Shown one piece after another: positions 18,516 to 26,751 of a stretch of 52,434 bases of DNA. The stretch comes from Methanospirillum sp. (GTDB taxonomy: Archaea; Halobacteriota; Methanomicrobia; Methanomicrobiales; Methanospirillaceae): the NCBI GenBank assembly GCA_012728895.1, contig JAAYEG010000009.1, forward strand, positions 1 through 52,434, written 5' to 3'. The notes under the pieces are model-generated. The model was not told the DNA's origin. It ran no database searches and saw only the letters and a program-made list of their open reading frames with translations. Each line of letters opens with the position of its first letter. Position 1 is the stretch's first letter. A program made the translations under genes and the position numbers.

Positions 18516-19085
18516 ATGGCAAGTAAGTGTATCATCACCGGCGTGCCCGGGGTGGGCAAGACCACGGTGATCACGGGAGCGCTGGCCAGGCTCGAGCAGG
18601 AGGGCGTCCGGTACGCCAACATCTCCTTCGGGTCGTTCATGTTCGAGACGGCGCTCGCTGAGGGGCTCGTGAAGAACCGCGACGAGATGCGCCTCCTCTC
18701 GAAAGACGATCAGAAGACCCTCCAGCAGAGGGCCGCGGGCGCGATCGCGAAGACCGAAGGGAACGTGCTCGTCGACACGCACGCCTCGGTCAAGACGCCG
18801 AAGGGCTTCCTCGCCGGGTTGCCCGAGTGGGTGCTCGAGGCGCTCCGGCCCGACCTCTTCGTCCTGATCGAGACCGACGAGGACCAGATCCTGGGACGGC
18901 GGCTCGGCGATCCTTCTCGCGTCCGGGACATGGACACCTACCGGGCGCTCGCGTCCCACCAGTCGTTCAACCGGGCGATCGCCGCCGCGTACGCCATGAA
19001 GACGGGGTGCACGGTCGCCATGGTGACGAACGCCGATCACCTGCTCGACCGGGCGGTCGACGACCTCGCCGCCCTGCTGCGGTAG
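18516..19085 (+). CDS. adkA: Adenylate kinase, archaeal type
   Basis: It interconverts AMP plus ATP with two ADP. The 189-residue product has the P-loop GVPGVGKTT at residues 9-17 and the archaeal AdkA features RYANISFGSFM and LVDTHASVKTPKGFLAGLP, with no bacterial-type LID zinc motif. It starts one base after secY ends. The genome order secY-adk-EMC3-cmk is typical of archaea. Confidence 0.95.
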   Translation: MASKCIITGVPGVGKTTVITGALARLEQEGVRYANISFGSFMFETALAEGLVKNRDEMRLLSKDDQKTLQQRAAGAIAKTEGNVLVDTHASVKTPKGFLAGLPEWVLEALRPDLFVLIETDEDQILGRRLGDPSRVRDMDTYRALASHQSFNRAIAAAYAMKTGCTVAMVTNADHLLDRAVDDLAALLR

Positions 19086-19087
19086 TC

Positions 19088-19702
19088 ATGGCCGCGAAAG
19101 AGAAGAAGAAAGGGCTGTTCGGGGGCTACCTGCCCCTCCTTTTCGCCATGGCCATGATGTTCTCGTACAGCATCCCCTGGCTCAGGGCGGGCGTCGGGTC
19201 GGCGATCGACAGGGTCCTGGGCCCCCTGCTCACCCAGTACGGCGTCCCGTTCTACATCCTGATCGTGATCCTCTCGACCCTGACCGGGATCTACTCGAGC
19301 CTGATCCAGAAGTACACGATCGACTACGAGAAGATGCAGCGGACGCAGGCCCAGATGAAGGAGTTCCAGCGGGAGTTCCGCGAGGCCCAGCTCGCCGGCG
19401 ACGAGAAGCGGATCAAGAAGATGCAGGCCCGGCAGAGCATCCTGATGCAGGAGCAGATGGAGATGAGCCAGGCGCAGTTCAAGCCGATGGCGTACATCCT
19501 GATCGTCTCGGTCCCGATCTTCTTCTGGCTGCTCTGGCGGCTGCCGCTCTCGCCCGACCACCTGGCCTTCCCGTTCCTCGGGCTCACGGCCCTGACCGAG
19601 GGGGCGTTCGGGCCGTTCCCGGCCTGGATCCTCTGGTACATGATCTGCTCGCTCTGCATCTCGCAGGTGATCCGGAAGGCGCTCAACATCGGGGGCGTCT
19701 AG
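19088..19702 (+). CDS. EMC3/TMCO1-family (DUF106) membrane protein
   Basis: The 204-residue product has hydrophobic segments near residues 14-32, 50-66, 130-148 and 178-195, and a charged coiled-coil hairpin between them (EKMQRTQAQMKEFQREFREA and following). This architecture is that of the archaeal DUF106 family, members of the Oxa1/YidC/EMC3/Get1 insertase superfamily, so a role in membrane protein insertion next to SecY is likely. ATG 19088 follows adk by two bases; the upstream open frame overlaps adk and is not used. Confidence 0.88.
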   Translation: MAAKEKKKGLFGGYLPLLFAMAMMFSYSIPWLRAGVGSAIDRVLGPLLTQYGVPFYILIVILSTLTGIYSSLIQKYTIDYEKMQRTQAQMKEFQREFREAQLAGDEKRIKKMQARQSILMQEQMEMSQAQFKPMAYILIVSVPIFFWLLWRLPLSPDHLAFPFLGLTALTEGAFGPFPAWILWYMICSLCISQVIRKALNIGGV

Positions 19703-20233
19703 GTGCGGGTCACGGTCAGCGGGCCGCCCGGGAGCGGGACGACCACGCTCGCCCGCCTCCTGGCCGGGCGGACGGGCCTCCGGCTGATCTCTGCGGGCGA
19801 GGTCTTTCGCGGGCTGGCCGCAGAGCGCGGCCTCGACCTGGCCGCGTTCGGGGCGCTGGCCGAGACCGACCCGGGGATCGACCGGCTGATCGACGAGCGG
19901 CAGCGGGAGATCGCCGCCGAGACCGACGACATCGTGGTCGAGGGCCGGCTCTCCGGGCACATGGTCGAGCACGCGGACCTCCGGGTATGGCTCCAGGCCC
20001 CGCTCGGCGTCCGCGTCCGGCGGGTCATGGAGCGCGAGGCGGGAGCGGACCTGGCGGCGGCGGAGGCGGAGACCGCCGAACGGGAGGCCTGCGAGGCCCG
20101 GCGCTACCTGCAGTACTACGGGATCGACATCCACGACCTCCTCCCGTACGACCTCGTGCTGAACTCTGACCGGTTCGGTGTCGATGCCCTCGGGGCGATC
20201 GTGCTGGCCGCGTTCGCGGCCATCGGCGACTAG
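19703..20233 (+). CDS. cmk: Cytidylate kinase
   Basis: It phosphorylates CMP and dCMP with ATP. The 176-residue archaeal form starts with GTG immediately after the preceding stop codon. It contains the P-loop GPPGSGTTTLAR (Thr in place of the usual Lys in GKT; archaeal Cmk proteins commonly show GSGTTT), the substrate-binding GEVFRGLAAERGLDL and the VVEGRLSGHM strand. It is the last gene of the cluster; the next gene is convergent. Confidence 0.92.
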   Translation: MRVTVSGPPGSGTTTLARLLAGRTGLRLISAGEVFRGLAAERGLDLAAFGALAETDPGIDRLIDERQREIAAETDDIVVEGRLSGHMVEHADLRVWLQAPLGVRVRRVMEREAGADLAAAEAETAEREACEARRYLQYYGIDIHDLLPYDLVLNSDRFGVDALGAIVLAAFAAIGD

Positions 20234-20243
20234 CCCTCTCTTC

Positions 20244-21329
20244 TCATTCCAGGGTCCGGCGGAACGTCGAGATCCCCAGGAGGATGCAGAGCCCCGCGAA
20301 GAGCCCGAGCGCGAGCAGGTCGACCGCGATCGCCCCGAGGCCCTGGCCCCGCAGGATCAGGCTTCGCAGCGCGTGGACGGCGTAGTACTCCGGGTTCACC
20401 ACCGTCAGCGCGCGGAGCCATCCGGGCATCCCGAGGACCGGGTAGAAGGCCCCGCTCGTCATGAAGAGCATCAGGTTCAGAAACCCGTTCACGGCGGCGA
20501 ACGACTGCTGGTTCCTCAGCCGGCTGGCGATGAAGAAGACGAGGCTCGTCAGCCCGGCGCTGATCATGGCGAGGACGAGGAGGACGAGGAGCGTGGTCCC
20601 GGCGTCCGGGAAGGGCACTCCGGTGATCGCCAGGACGACGACGAAGATCACTGTCCCGGCGAGGAAGCCCTTCGTCGTCCCGCTCCCGACGATCCCCAGG
20701 ACGATACTGGACCTTTTGACGCGGGTGACCAGGTAGCCCTCGATGGTCCCGAGCTCCCAGTCGCGGATCAGGGAGAGGACCCCGCCCATCATCGTGGACA
20801 TGAAGATCGCCATCACGATCACCCCGACGCCGAAGAACTGGAAGTAGTCGATCTCGCCGTAGACCCGGTTCACCTCCAGGCCCCCCCCGAAGCCCTGTTG
20901 CTGGAGCACTCCCCGGACGCCGGACTCGACCAGGGCGGGGACGGCGAAGTCGGAGGAGTCGAGGTAGAGCCGCACGGCGTGGGTGTTCGAGACCTCCGAG
21001 GGAAAGACGACGACCGCCACCAGGCCCCCGGCGGCGAGCGCCCCCTTCGCGGAGGTCTCGCTCGAAAAGAAACGCACGGCGAAGGTCGGCGCCTCGCCGG
21101 GCTGCGCAAGGCGGGATAGGGCTTCCGAGGAGGACTGAAAGAGCGGGGTCGGGTCCAGGTAGGGCTCCTCCTGCACGATCCCGACCGGCACCCCGGTGAT
21201 CGCGCCGCCCATCGCGTTCCCGAAGACCACCAGGTACATGATCGGCATGAAGAGGGTCATGATGATCACGAACGGGTTCGAGAGGAACTTCTTGATGTCG
21301 CGGCGGTAGATCGCGGCGGTGCCCCGCAT
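20244..21329 (-). CDS. ABC-2 type exporter, permease subunit
   Basis: The 361-residue product has one N-terminal transmembrane segment (FVIIMTLFMPIMYLVVF), a large extracytoplasmic domain (about residues 45-175) and five more C-terminal segments, the layout of ABC-2 permeases of the drug/lipid exporter group. GTG 21332 is an alternative start, but GGGAGGGAG is better placed for ATG 21329. It overlaps the upstream ATPase gene, so the two form one exporter. The substrate cannot be read from sequence. Confidence 0.88.
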   Translation of the reverse strand: MRGTAAIYRRDIKKFLSNPFVIIMTLFMPIMYLVVFGNAMGGAITGVPVGIVQEEPYLDPTPLFQSSSEALSRLAQPGEAPTFAVRFFSSETSAKGALAAGGLVAVVVFPSEVSNTHAVRLYLDSSDFAVPALVESGVRGVLQQQGFGGGLEVNRVYGEIDYFQFFGVGVIVMAIFMSTMMGGVLSLIRDWELGTIEGYLVTRVKRSSIVLGIVGSGTTKGFLAGTVIFVVVLAITGVPFPDAGTTLLVLLVLAMISAGLTSLVFFIASRLRNQQSFAAVNGFLNLMLFMTSGAFYPVLGMPGWLRALTVVNPEYYAVHALRSLILRGQGLGAIAVDLLALGLFAGLCILLGISTFRRTLE

Positions 21330-22348
21330 CACGACTCCCTCCCGGCGCCCGTGCTGTCGGCGTTCGTTGCCGCGCCGGCGCCGAACTCCTTCCCGGTCAG
21401 GTAGATGAAGAGGTCCTCGAGCGAGGGCGTCCGGACCGAGAGCGACGTGACGGCGAGCCCCGCCTCCTCGAAGACTCCCAGGAGCGCGGGCACGAGACGC
21501 CCGCCGTTTAACGCCCGGAGCGCGATCGTCCCCTCGCGCACCTCGAGAAAACCGATCCGCGGGTCGTCGCGGAGGCGATCGACCACGTCCCCGGTGATCC
21601 GGTCGAACCTGATCTCGACCAGGTCCCCGGACGGGACCAGCCCCAGCAGCCGCTCCACGGTGTCGAGCGCGATCAGCCGTCCCCCGTCGATGAACGCGAC
21701 CCGGTCGCAGAGCCGCTCGGCCTCGTCCATGTAATGGGTGGTGAGGATTACCGTCGTCTTTTCCGCGTTGAGGCGCGCGACCTGCTCCCAGACCTCGTGC
21801 CGCGCCTCGGGGTCGAGCCCGATCGTCGGCTCGTCCAGGAAGATGATCAGGGGCCGGTGGATGAAGGCCCGCACGATCTCGAGCCGGCGCCGCATCCCCC
21901 CGGAGAAGGTGGCGACCACGCTCTCCGCGCGGTCCTCCAGGCCGGCGAAGGCCAGGAGCTCCCGGATCCGCCCGGCGAGTTCGGCCCGGGGGTAGTCCAC
22001 CAGGTGGCCGTAGAACTCGAGGTTGTCCCGGGCCGTGAGCTCCAGGTCCAGGGTGCCGGCCTGAGGGCAGACGCCGATCACGGAGCGGATCCGCCCGGGC
22101 TCGCGGACCAGGTCGAACCCGGCGACCCGCGCCGAGCCTGCGGTGGGGGTGAGGAGGGTCGTCAGGATCCGGATCAGGGTGCTCTTCCCGGCGCCGTTCG
22201 GGCCGAGGATGCCGAAGATCTCACTGCGGCGGATCGAGAGCGAGACGTCGTCGACGGCGGTGATGGCGGTGGCGCCGCGCCCGAAGACCTTGGTGAGGTG
22301 CTCGACCCGGATGATCTCGGGGTCCTGTCCCCGTTCGACGGGCGTCAT
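21329..22348 (-). CDS. ABC transporter ATP-binding protein (exporter type)
   Basis: The 339-residue protein carries Walker A GPNGAGKST near residue 50, signature FSGGMRRRLEI, Walker B PLIIFLDEPTIGLDP, and a switch histidine in LTTHYMDEAERL. The GMRRR form of the signature and the long C-terminal domain are typical of DrrA/NodI-like ATPases that pair with ABC-2 permeases. The partner permease gene follows directly. It energises export of an unknown compound. Confidence 0.93.
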   Translation of the reverse strand: MTPVERGQDPEIIRVEHLTKVFGRGATAITAVDDVSLSIRRSEIFGILGPNGAGKSTLIRILTTLLTPTAGSARVAGFDLVREPGRIRSVIGVCPQAGTLDLELTARDNLEFYGHLVDYPRAELAGRIRELLAFAGLEDRAESVVATFSGGMRRRLEIVRAFIHRPLIIFLDEPTIGLDPEARHEVWEQVARLNAEKTTVILTTHYMDEAERLCDRVAFIDGGRLIALDTVERLLGLVPSGDLVEIRFDRITGDVVDRLRDDPRIGFLEVREGTIALRALNGGRLVPALLGVFEEAGLAVTSLSVRTPSLEDLFIYLTGKEFGAGAATNADSTGAGRES

Positions 22349-22534
22349 GGCGCGGGGGTATCGGGCGAAAGGGCGGCGAACGGAGGATCGACCGCCGGGA
22401 CGCGTGCGGGCTCGGGTATCATCCTCTGGAGATTGCTCTCATCAGGGGATTATGCCTTTGATGGCAGGTCCGGACCGCGGGGGGTCGCCCGGGAACGGAA
22501 CAGGACGCGGGACCGTCCCGTCGAAAAGAGGTCT

Positions 22535-22834
22535 TCAGAGGTACCGGTTCCGCCTGAGCCAGTCGACCTGGGGCGGCATGTACCGGTAGATGATATCGCA
22601 CTTCTCGTCCTGGAAACTCCACGGGGTGACGATCACGATGTCTCCCTCCCGGATCCAGGCCCGCTTCTTGATCTTGCCCTTGATGCGACCCATCCGGGTC
22701 ACGCCGTCGAAGCACCTGACGCGGATGTGGTTCGCACCCATCATCAGCTCGGCCGTCGCGAACTGCTCGCTGTTCCGTTTCTTCGGCAGGCGGACCCGGA
22801 TCGTCTGCCCCTCGACGCCGGTTCCGCTGTCCAT
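22535..22834 (-). CDS. eif1A: Translation initiation factor 1A (aIF1A)
   Basis: aIF1A binds the A site of the small subunit and helps select the start codon. The 99-residue product is an OB-fold protein with FATAELMMGANHIRVRCFDG and RIKGKIKKRAWIREGDIVIV, followed by the family end DIIYRYMPPQVDWLRRN. GTG 22837 directly before ATG 22834 is an alternative start. A TATA-like TTTAAG (22892-22897, minus strand) lies about 60 bases upstream. It appears monocistronic. Confidence 0.95.
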   Translation of the reverse strand: MDSGTGVEGQTIRVRLPKKRNSEQFATAELMMGANHIRVRCFDGVTRMGRIKGKIKKRAWIREGDIVIVTPWSFQDEKCDIIYRYMPPQVDWLRRNRYL

Positions 22835-22968
22835 CACGACTTCGCCGGCTGCCTGAACATTCCGTCTTATTCGATCAACTCCATTTGGGTACTTAAACGT
22901 TGCGACGATTCATGAACCTATCGGTGGGGGCGACCGCCCCGGGGACGCGGGCCGATCGCCGGGGCGGG

Positions 22969-23481
22969 TCAGCGGTCCTTCCCGCCGTACCGGTCCTGGA
23001 ACGTGACCTCGTCGAGCGTCTTCTTCGGGGGGTTCCCGACCTCGGCCGGGGCGCCGGCGGGGATGAGCGAGACGAGCGAGTATTCGGGCGGCACGCCCAG
23101 GAGCTCGCGCACGGGCTCGGCGTAGGGCTTCTTGTCGCCCGCGACCCAGCAGGTCGCGAGCCCGTGGTTCTGGAACGCGATGATCATGTTCATGGTGGCC
23201 GCGGCGCAGTCCTCGAGGTAGAAGGTCTCGCCGAACCGGCCGAAGACCGCGATGCAGACGGCGGCGTCCGCGATGAAGGGGGCGCTCCCGGTCAGGTCCG
23301 CGATCTTTCTGAGCAGGTCCCGGTCGGTGACCGCCCCGAAGAGCCAGGGCTGGAGGTTGTTCGCCGTGGGCGCGAGCCGGCCGCAGTCGAGCACGTCCTG
23401 GATTACGTACGGAGGTATCTTGGTCGGCCTGTACTTCCGGACCGACCGGCGCGACTTGATCGTCATCGTCCCGACGTTCAT
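22969..23481 (-). CDS. Nitroreductase family protein
   Basis: The 170-residue FMN-dependent oxidoreductase has the N-terminal RRSVRKYRPTKIPP motif that binds the FMN phosphate, APTANNLQPW in the substrate pocket, and AAATMNMIIAFQNHGLATCW leading to the second FMN-binding region. Length fits the short nitroreductase clade. The acceptor is unknown. A second possible start is the ATG at 23466. An AT-rich element near 23505-23513 on the minus strand may be its TATA box, giving a nearly leaderless message. Confidence 0.88.
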   Translation of the reverse strand: MNVGTMTIKSRRSVRKYRPTKIPPYVIQDVLDCGRLAPTANNLQPWLFGAVTDRDLLRKIADLTGSAPFIADAAVCIAVFGRFGETFYLEDCAAATMNMIIAFQNHGLATCWVAGDKKPYAEPVRELLGVPPEYSLVSLIPAGAPAEVGNPPKKTLDEVTFQDRYGGKDR

Positions 23482-23520
23482 GAGATAGCGGGGGGACGAT
23501 ACGGGGAAAAACCTTTCGCG

Positions 23521-23526
23521 AAAAAA
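23521..23526 (-). terminator. Poly-T terminator of the PGF-CTERM surface gene
   Basis: Six T residues on the minus strand, 34 bases past the stop codon of the gene ending at 23560. Confidence 0.4.
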
Positions 23527-23559
23527 CGGGGAGGGCCGCCCGGTTCTCCGGCCCGGGGC

Positions 23560-24564
23560 TCAGCGGCGCCTCGCGACCAGGACGGCGCCCCCGGCGAGGG
23601 CGGCGAGCGCGAGCGTGGCCGCCCCGAAGCCCGGGGAGGGGGTGGGGGTGGCGGTCGGGAGCGTGGTCGGCGCACCTGTGGTCCCGGTCGGCGTCCCCAT
23701 CGGCGTCCCGGTCGGTGACACGGTCGGCGTGACGGTCGCGGTGGCCGTCTCCGCCGGCGCCGCTGTCACGGTCGCCGCGGGCGTCAGAGTCGCGGTGGCG
23801 GCCGGGGAGGTGATCACCGTCACCGAGGGCCCGTCTCCTCCGCCGATCTCCACCCCGGCGGTCTCGCCGGACCGGGTCGTCGTCCTCCCGGGACCCCCGT
23901 AGTTGTCGTGGATCGAGTTCACGTTCGACTCCGCCCAGACCTCGTAGGTGCCGGGTCGGTACCGGGCCGGGTCGGTCGACCAGACCGCCCCGGTCCTGAA
24001 TACCGAGGTGTTGACCGGGATCCCGGCCAGCGAGGTCGTGACCCCCGCGTCGTTCACGAGCGAGGTGAACTCCGCCCCGGTCGGGTCCCGGACGTGGACC
24101 GTGACCGGGGCGCCGGCCACCCCGGGCCTCGCGGCGAGCTCGTAGAGGTTCGTCTCGACCTGGAACCCGAGCTCGTCCCCCGCGACGGCGCCCTGGCCGA
24201 CCTCGAGCCCGGTCCGCGCGTTGATCACCCGGAGCCGAAGGGCCGGCTCCTTCACGATGAACGCCAGGGTCCGGGCCGGGTACGCGTACCAGGCCCCCGT
24301 CGCGCCCCCGAACGTCCCCGGCAGGACCGAGAACGAGGCGGGGTCCCCGACGGTGACCAGGTCCGACGGGGCGTCCGTCTGCACGCTGCTCCCCGGGGCG
24401 AAGCGGGCGAGCTGGCCCCCCGGGGCTACCCCGGCGGCCGTGATATCGAGCCCCTCCTCGCCGACGAAGACGGTCCCGCCCGCCGGGACCTCGGCGATGC
24501 CGGCGCAGGCCGGGACCGCGAGCGCCACGAGGCAGAGGAGGGCTGCTGCTGCGATGCGCTGCAT
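23560..24564 (-). CDS. DUF3821-type S-layer-domain surface protein with PGF-CTERM anchor
   Basis: The 334-residue product has a signal peptide (residues 1-22), then an S-layer-like domain (about 23-235) of the DUF3821 / MEMAR group. It shares with the large gene at 50992 the blocks TVFVGEEGLDITAAGV, GAWYAY, LGFQVETNLYEL and YEVWAESNVNSIHDNYGG. A long Thr/Pro/Ala-rich linker (about 240-305), probably glycosylated, precedes SPGFGAATLALAALAGG and a final ARRR. This is a PGF-CTERM signal, which archaeosortase processes for membrane lipid attachment. The frame is open to 24804, but ATG 24564 begins the signal peptide and has a TATA-like CTATTTAC about 36 bases upstream. Confidence 0.9.
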   Translation of the reverse strand: MQRIAAAALLCLVALAVPACAGIAEVPAGGTVFVGEEGLDITAAGVAPGGQLARFAPGSSVQTDAPSDLVTVGDPASFSVLPGTFGGATGAWYAYPARTLAFIVKEPALRLRVINARTGLEVGQGAVAGDELGFQVETNLYELAARPGVAGAPVTVHVRDPTGAEFTSLVNDAGVTTSLAGIPVNTSVFRTGAVWSTDPARYRPGTYEVWAESNVNSIHDNYGGPGRTTTRSGETAGVEIGGGDGPSVTVITSPAATATLTPAATVTAAPAETATATVTPTVSPTGTPMGTPTGTTGAPTTLPTATPTPSPGFGAATLALAALAGGAVLVARRR

Positions 24565-24655
24565 GTCGATCACACGTCCGTATGTGGCCGTGCCATGTAA
24601 ATAGGTTCTCTTCGGCCGGGTGAGACCGGCCGGGAACGACAGAAACGGGGTCGTC

Positions 24656-24832
24656 TCACTCCGCTGGCGTGATCGCGGCGGAGGGGCACTCGTCGACGCA
24701 GGTATTGCAGTCCACGCACTTATCTTCGTCGATCTCGGCGACCCCGTCGACCATCGCGATCGCCTCCGAGGGGCACACGTCGATACAGGTCTCGCACCCG
24801 ACACAGAGGTCTTTGTCCACCTTAGCAGCCAT
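24656..24832 (-). CDS. 2[4Fe-4S] ferredoxin
   Basis: A 58-residue ferredoxin with two complete cluster motifs: CVGCETCIDVCP and CVDCNTCVDECP. Each has the CxxCxxCxxxCP spacing that binds a [4Fe-4S] cluster. It would serve as a small cytoplasmic low-potential electron carrier. ATG 24832 gives the MAAKVDKDLC start. A TATA-like element CCTTTTATTTG (about 24863-24873, minus strand) supports its own short transcript. Confidence 0.95.
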   Translation of the reverse strand: MAAKVDKDLCVGCETCIDVCPSEAIAMVDGVAEIDEDKCVDCNTCVDECPSAAITPAE

Positions 24833-24879
24833 GGAATTCTCTTGTATCATTGGCCCAAAGGACAAATAAAAGGTATCTT

Positions 24880-25653
24880 TTACGACACCGGGGCCGGGAG
24901 CCCGAGCACCTCGGCGAAGGTGTGGACCCCCGGGGGCCTGCCGACGACCCACTCCGCGGCCCGGAGCGCGCCCGTCGCGAAGACGGCGCGGTCGTAGGCC
25001 CGGTGCGAGAGCGAGACCGTCTCGAAGTTCCCGGCAAAGAGCACCTCGTGGTCCCCGACGATGTCTCCCCCGCGGACCGCGTGGACCCCGATCTCGGTGC
25101 CGCGCTCGTCCATGCCCTCGCGTCCGTACTTCGTCTCGCGCGCCCCGATCGCCCCGTCGAGCACCGCGAGGATGGTCTTCGCGGTCCCCGAGGGCGCGTC
25201 CTTCTTGTAGCGGTGGTGCGCCTCGATCACCTCGATGTCGTAGCCCGGGAGGAGCGGGGCGGCCTGGCGGACCAGCTGCCAGAGGACGTTGACCCCGATC
25301 GCGTAGTTCGACGAGATCACGGCCGGGACGCGCCCCTCGATCGCTTCGCGGTTCGCCGCCTCCTGCGCGGCCGAGAAGCCCGTCGTCCCGACCACGAGCG
25401 CGACGCCGTGCTCGGCCGCCGTCCGGATGGTCCCGACGGCCGCCGCCGCGACCGTGAAGTCGACCAGGACGTCGGGGCGCTCCTGGTCCAGGAAAGAACC
25501 CAGGTCCCCGCTCGCCACGACCGGGGCCCCGAACTGGGTGCCGGCCCGGACGTCGATCCCCCCCGCCAGGTCGAGGGTCCCGGACTCGGCAGCCATCCTG
25601 CAGAGGATCGTGCCCATCCGGCCGAGAGCGCCGGCGATCGCGACTCTAGTCAT
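24880..25653 (-). CDS. dapB: 4-hydroxy-tetrahydrodipicolinate reductase
   Basis: DapB reduces hydroxy-tetrahydrodipicolinate with NAD(P)H in lysine and diaminopimelate synthesis. The 257-residue product has the nucleotide-binding GALGRMGTILCRMA at the N-terminus, the dimer-domain motif IEAHHRYKKDAPSGTAKTIL with the catalytic His-His and Lys, and LVVGTTGFS. It overlaps dapA by eight bases, so the two consecutive enzymes are made from one message. Confidence 0.96.
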   Translation of the reverse strand: MTRVAIAGALGRMGTILCRMAAESGTLDLAGGIDVRAGTQFGAPVVASGDLGSFLDQERPDVLVDFTVAAAAVGTIRTAAEHGVALVVGTTGFSAAQEAANREAIEGRVPAVISSNYAIGVNVLWQLVRQAAPLLPGYDIEVIEAHHRYKKDAPSGTAKTILAVLDGAIGARETKYGREGMDERGTEIGVHAVRGGDIVGDHEVLFAGNFETVSLSHRAYDRAVFATGALRAAEWVVGRPPGVHTFAEVLGLPAPVS

Positions 25654-26521
25654 ACCGGGCGAGCACCTCGCGGAGGACCTCGGTCTTCGCCGGGTCGAGG
25701 GCGGCGAGCGGCAGCCTGACCGGGCCGGCCGCCATGCCGCGCATCCCGACCGCCGCCTTGACCGGGATCGGGTTGGTGTCGATGAAGAGCGCCCGCATCA
25801 GGGGCGAGAGCTCGTAGTGGACCTCGAGGGCCGTCGTCCAGTCCCCGGCGCGGAAGGCGTCGTAGAGCCGGACCATCCGCTCCGGCTCGACGTTGGCGGC
25901 GACCGAGATCACGCCCACCCCGCCGAGCGCGAGGATCGGCAGGGTCAGGTTGTCGTCCCCCGAGATGACCGCGAAGTCCTGGTCGAGGGTCCCCTCGACG
26001 ATCCGGGAGACCTGCCCGATGTTCCCGGACGCCTCCTTGATCCCGACGATGTTCGGGTGGGCGGCCAGCTCGATCACCAGGTCGGGCTCCAGGTTCTGGC
26101 CCGTCCGGCCGGGCACGTTGTAGAGGACGGTCGGGATGTCGAGGTCCGCGATCCGGGTGTAGTGCTCGACCAGGCCGGCCCGGTTCGGCTTGTTGTAGTA
26201 CGGCGAGATCAGGAGGGCGCCGTCGGCCCCGATGTCTTTCGCCGCCCGCGTGAACCGGAGGGCCTCGGCCGTGTTGTTCGAGCCCGTGCCGGCGAGGACC
26301 GGCACCCGGCCCCCCGCGGCCTCCACGGCCGCCTCGACGACCCGCTCGTGCTCCGCGAACGAGAGGGTCGCGGACTCGCCGGTCGAGCCGGTCGGCACGA
26401 TCCCGTGCACCCCGGCCGAGACCAGGGTCTCGATGTTCGCGCGGAGCCCCTCGAGGTTCAGCGACTGGGAACTATCCGACAGAAACGGGGTGATGACGGC
26501 TGGTATGACGCCCTCAAACAT
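25646..26521 (-). CDS. dapA: 4-hydroxy-tetrahydrodipicolinate synthase
   Basis: DapA condenses pyruvate with aspartate semialdehyde. The 291-residue TIM-barrel enzyme shows GSTGESATLSFAEHERVVE, the catalytic tyrosine in VLYNVPGRTGQNL, and the Schiff-base lysine in IVGIKEASGNIGQV. It lies between the eS17 gene (nine bases upstream) and dapB. The grouping of a ribosomal protein gene with lysine genes suggests growth-linked expression from the promoter near 26747. Confidence 0.96.
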   Translation of the reverse strand: MFEGVIPAVITPFLSDSSQSLNLEGLRANIETLVSAGVHGIVPTGSTGESATLSFAEHERVVEAAVEAAGGRVPVLAGTGSNNTAEALRFTRAAKDIGADGALLISPYYNKPNRAGLVEHYTRIADLDIPTVLYNVPGRTGQNLEPDLVIELAAHPNIVGIKEASGNIGQVSRIVEGTLDQDFAVISGDDNLTLPILALGGVGVISVAANVEPERMVRLYDAFRAGDWTTALEVHYELSPLMRALFIDTNPIPVKAAVGMRGMAAGPVRLPLAALDPAKTEVLREVLARYD

Positions 26522-26530
26522 GAGAGAACG

Positions 26531-26722
26531 CTATACGCGCCGGGGATTATTTATCTTTCTCGTGATGTAGCCTGCAACGCGGTTCCTGACCCGCTTCGAG
26601 TCGACCACGGTCAGCTCGGCGACCGTCATCTTGTTCTCGTCGAAGTCGCGCGTGAAGCGGTCGCCGTAGCGTTCCAGGAGTTCCTGGGCGAAGGCCTTGA
26701 TATAGTTCGGTTTGATTCCCAT
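26531..26722 (-). CDS. rps17e: 30S ribosomal protein S17e (eS17)
   Basis: A 63-residue archaeal/eukaryotic ribosomal protein: [19 protein letters not shown], then [20 protein letters not shown] and [10 protein letters not shown], all family hallmarks. GTG 26728 is in frame but ATG 26722 is the family start. It heads a dapA-dapB message. Confidence 0.95.
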   Translation of the reverse strand: MGIKPNYIKAFAQELLERYGDRFTRDFDENKMTVAELTVVDSKRVRNRVAGYITRKINNPRRV

Positions 26723-26743
26723 GCGCACCGTCCTGCAGTGATC

Positions 26744-26751
26744 CTATATAC
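26744..26751 (-). promoter_or_regulatory. TATA box for eS17-dapA-dapB inside the thiN stop codon
   Basis: The minus-strand sequence GTATATAG covers these bases, and its last three bases are the TAG stop of the upstream gene. The spacing predicts a start near 26720, at or next to the eS17 ATG, so the message would be nearly leaderless. Confidence 0.5.
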
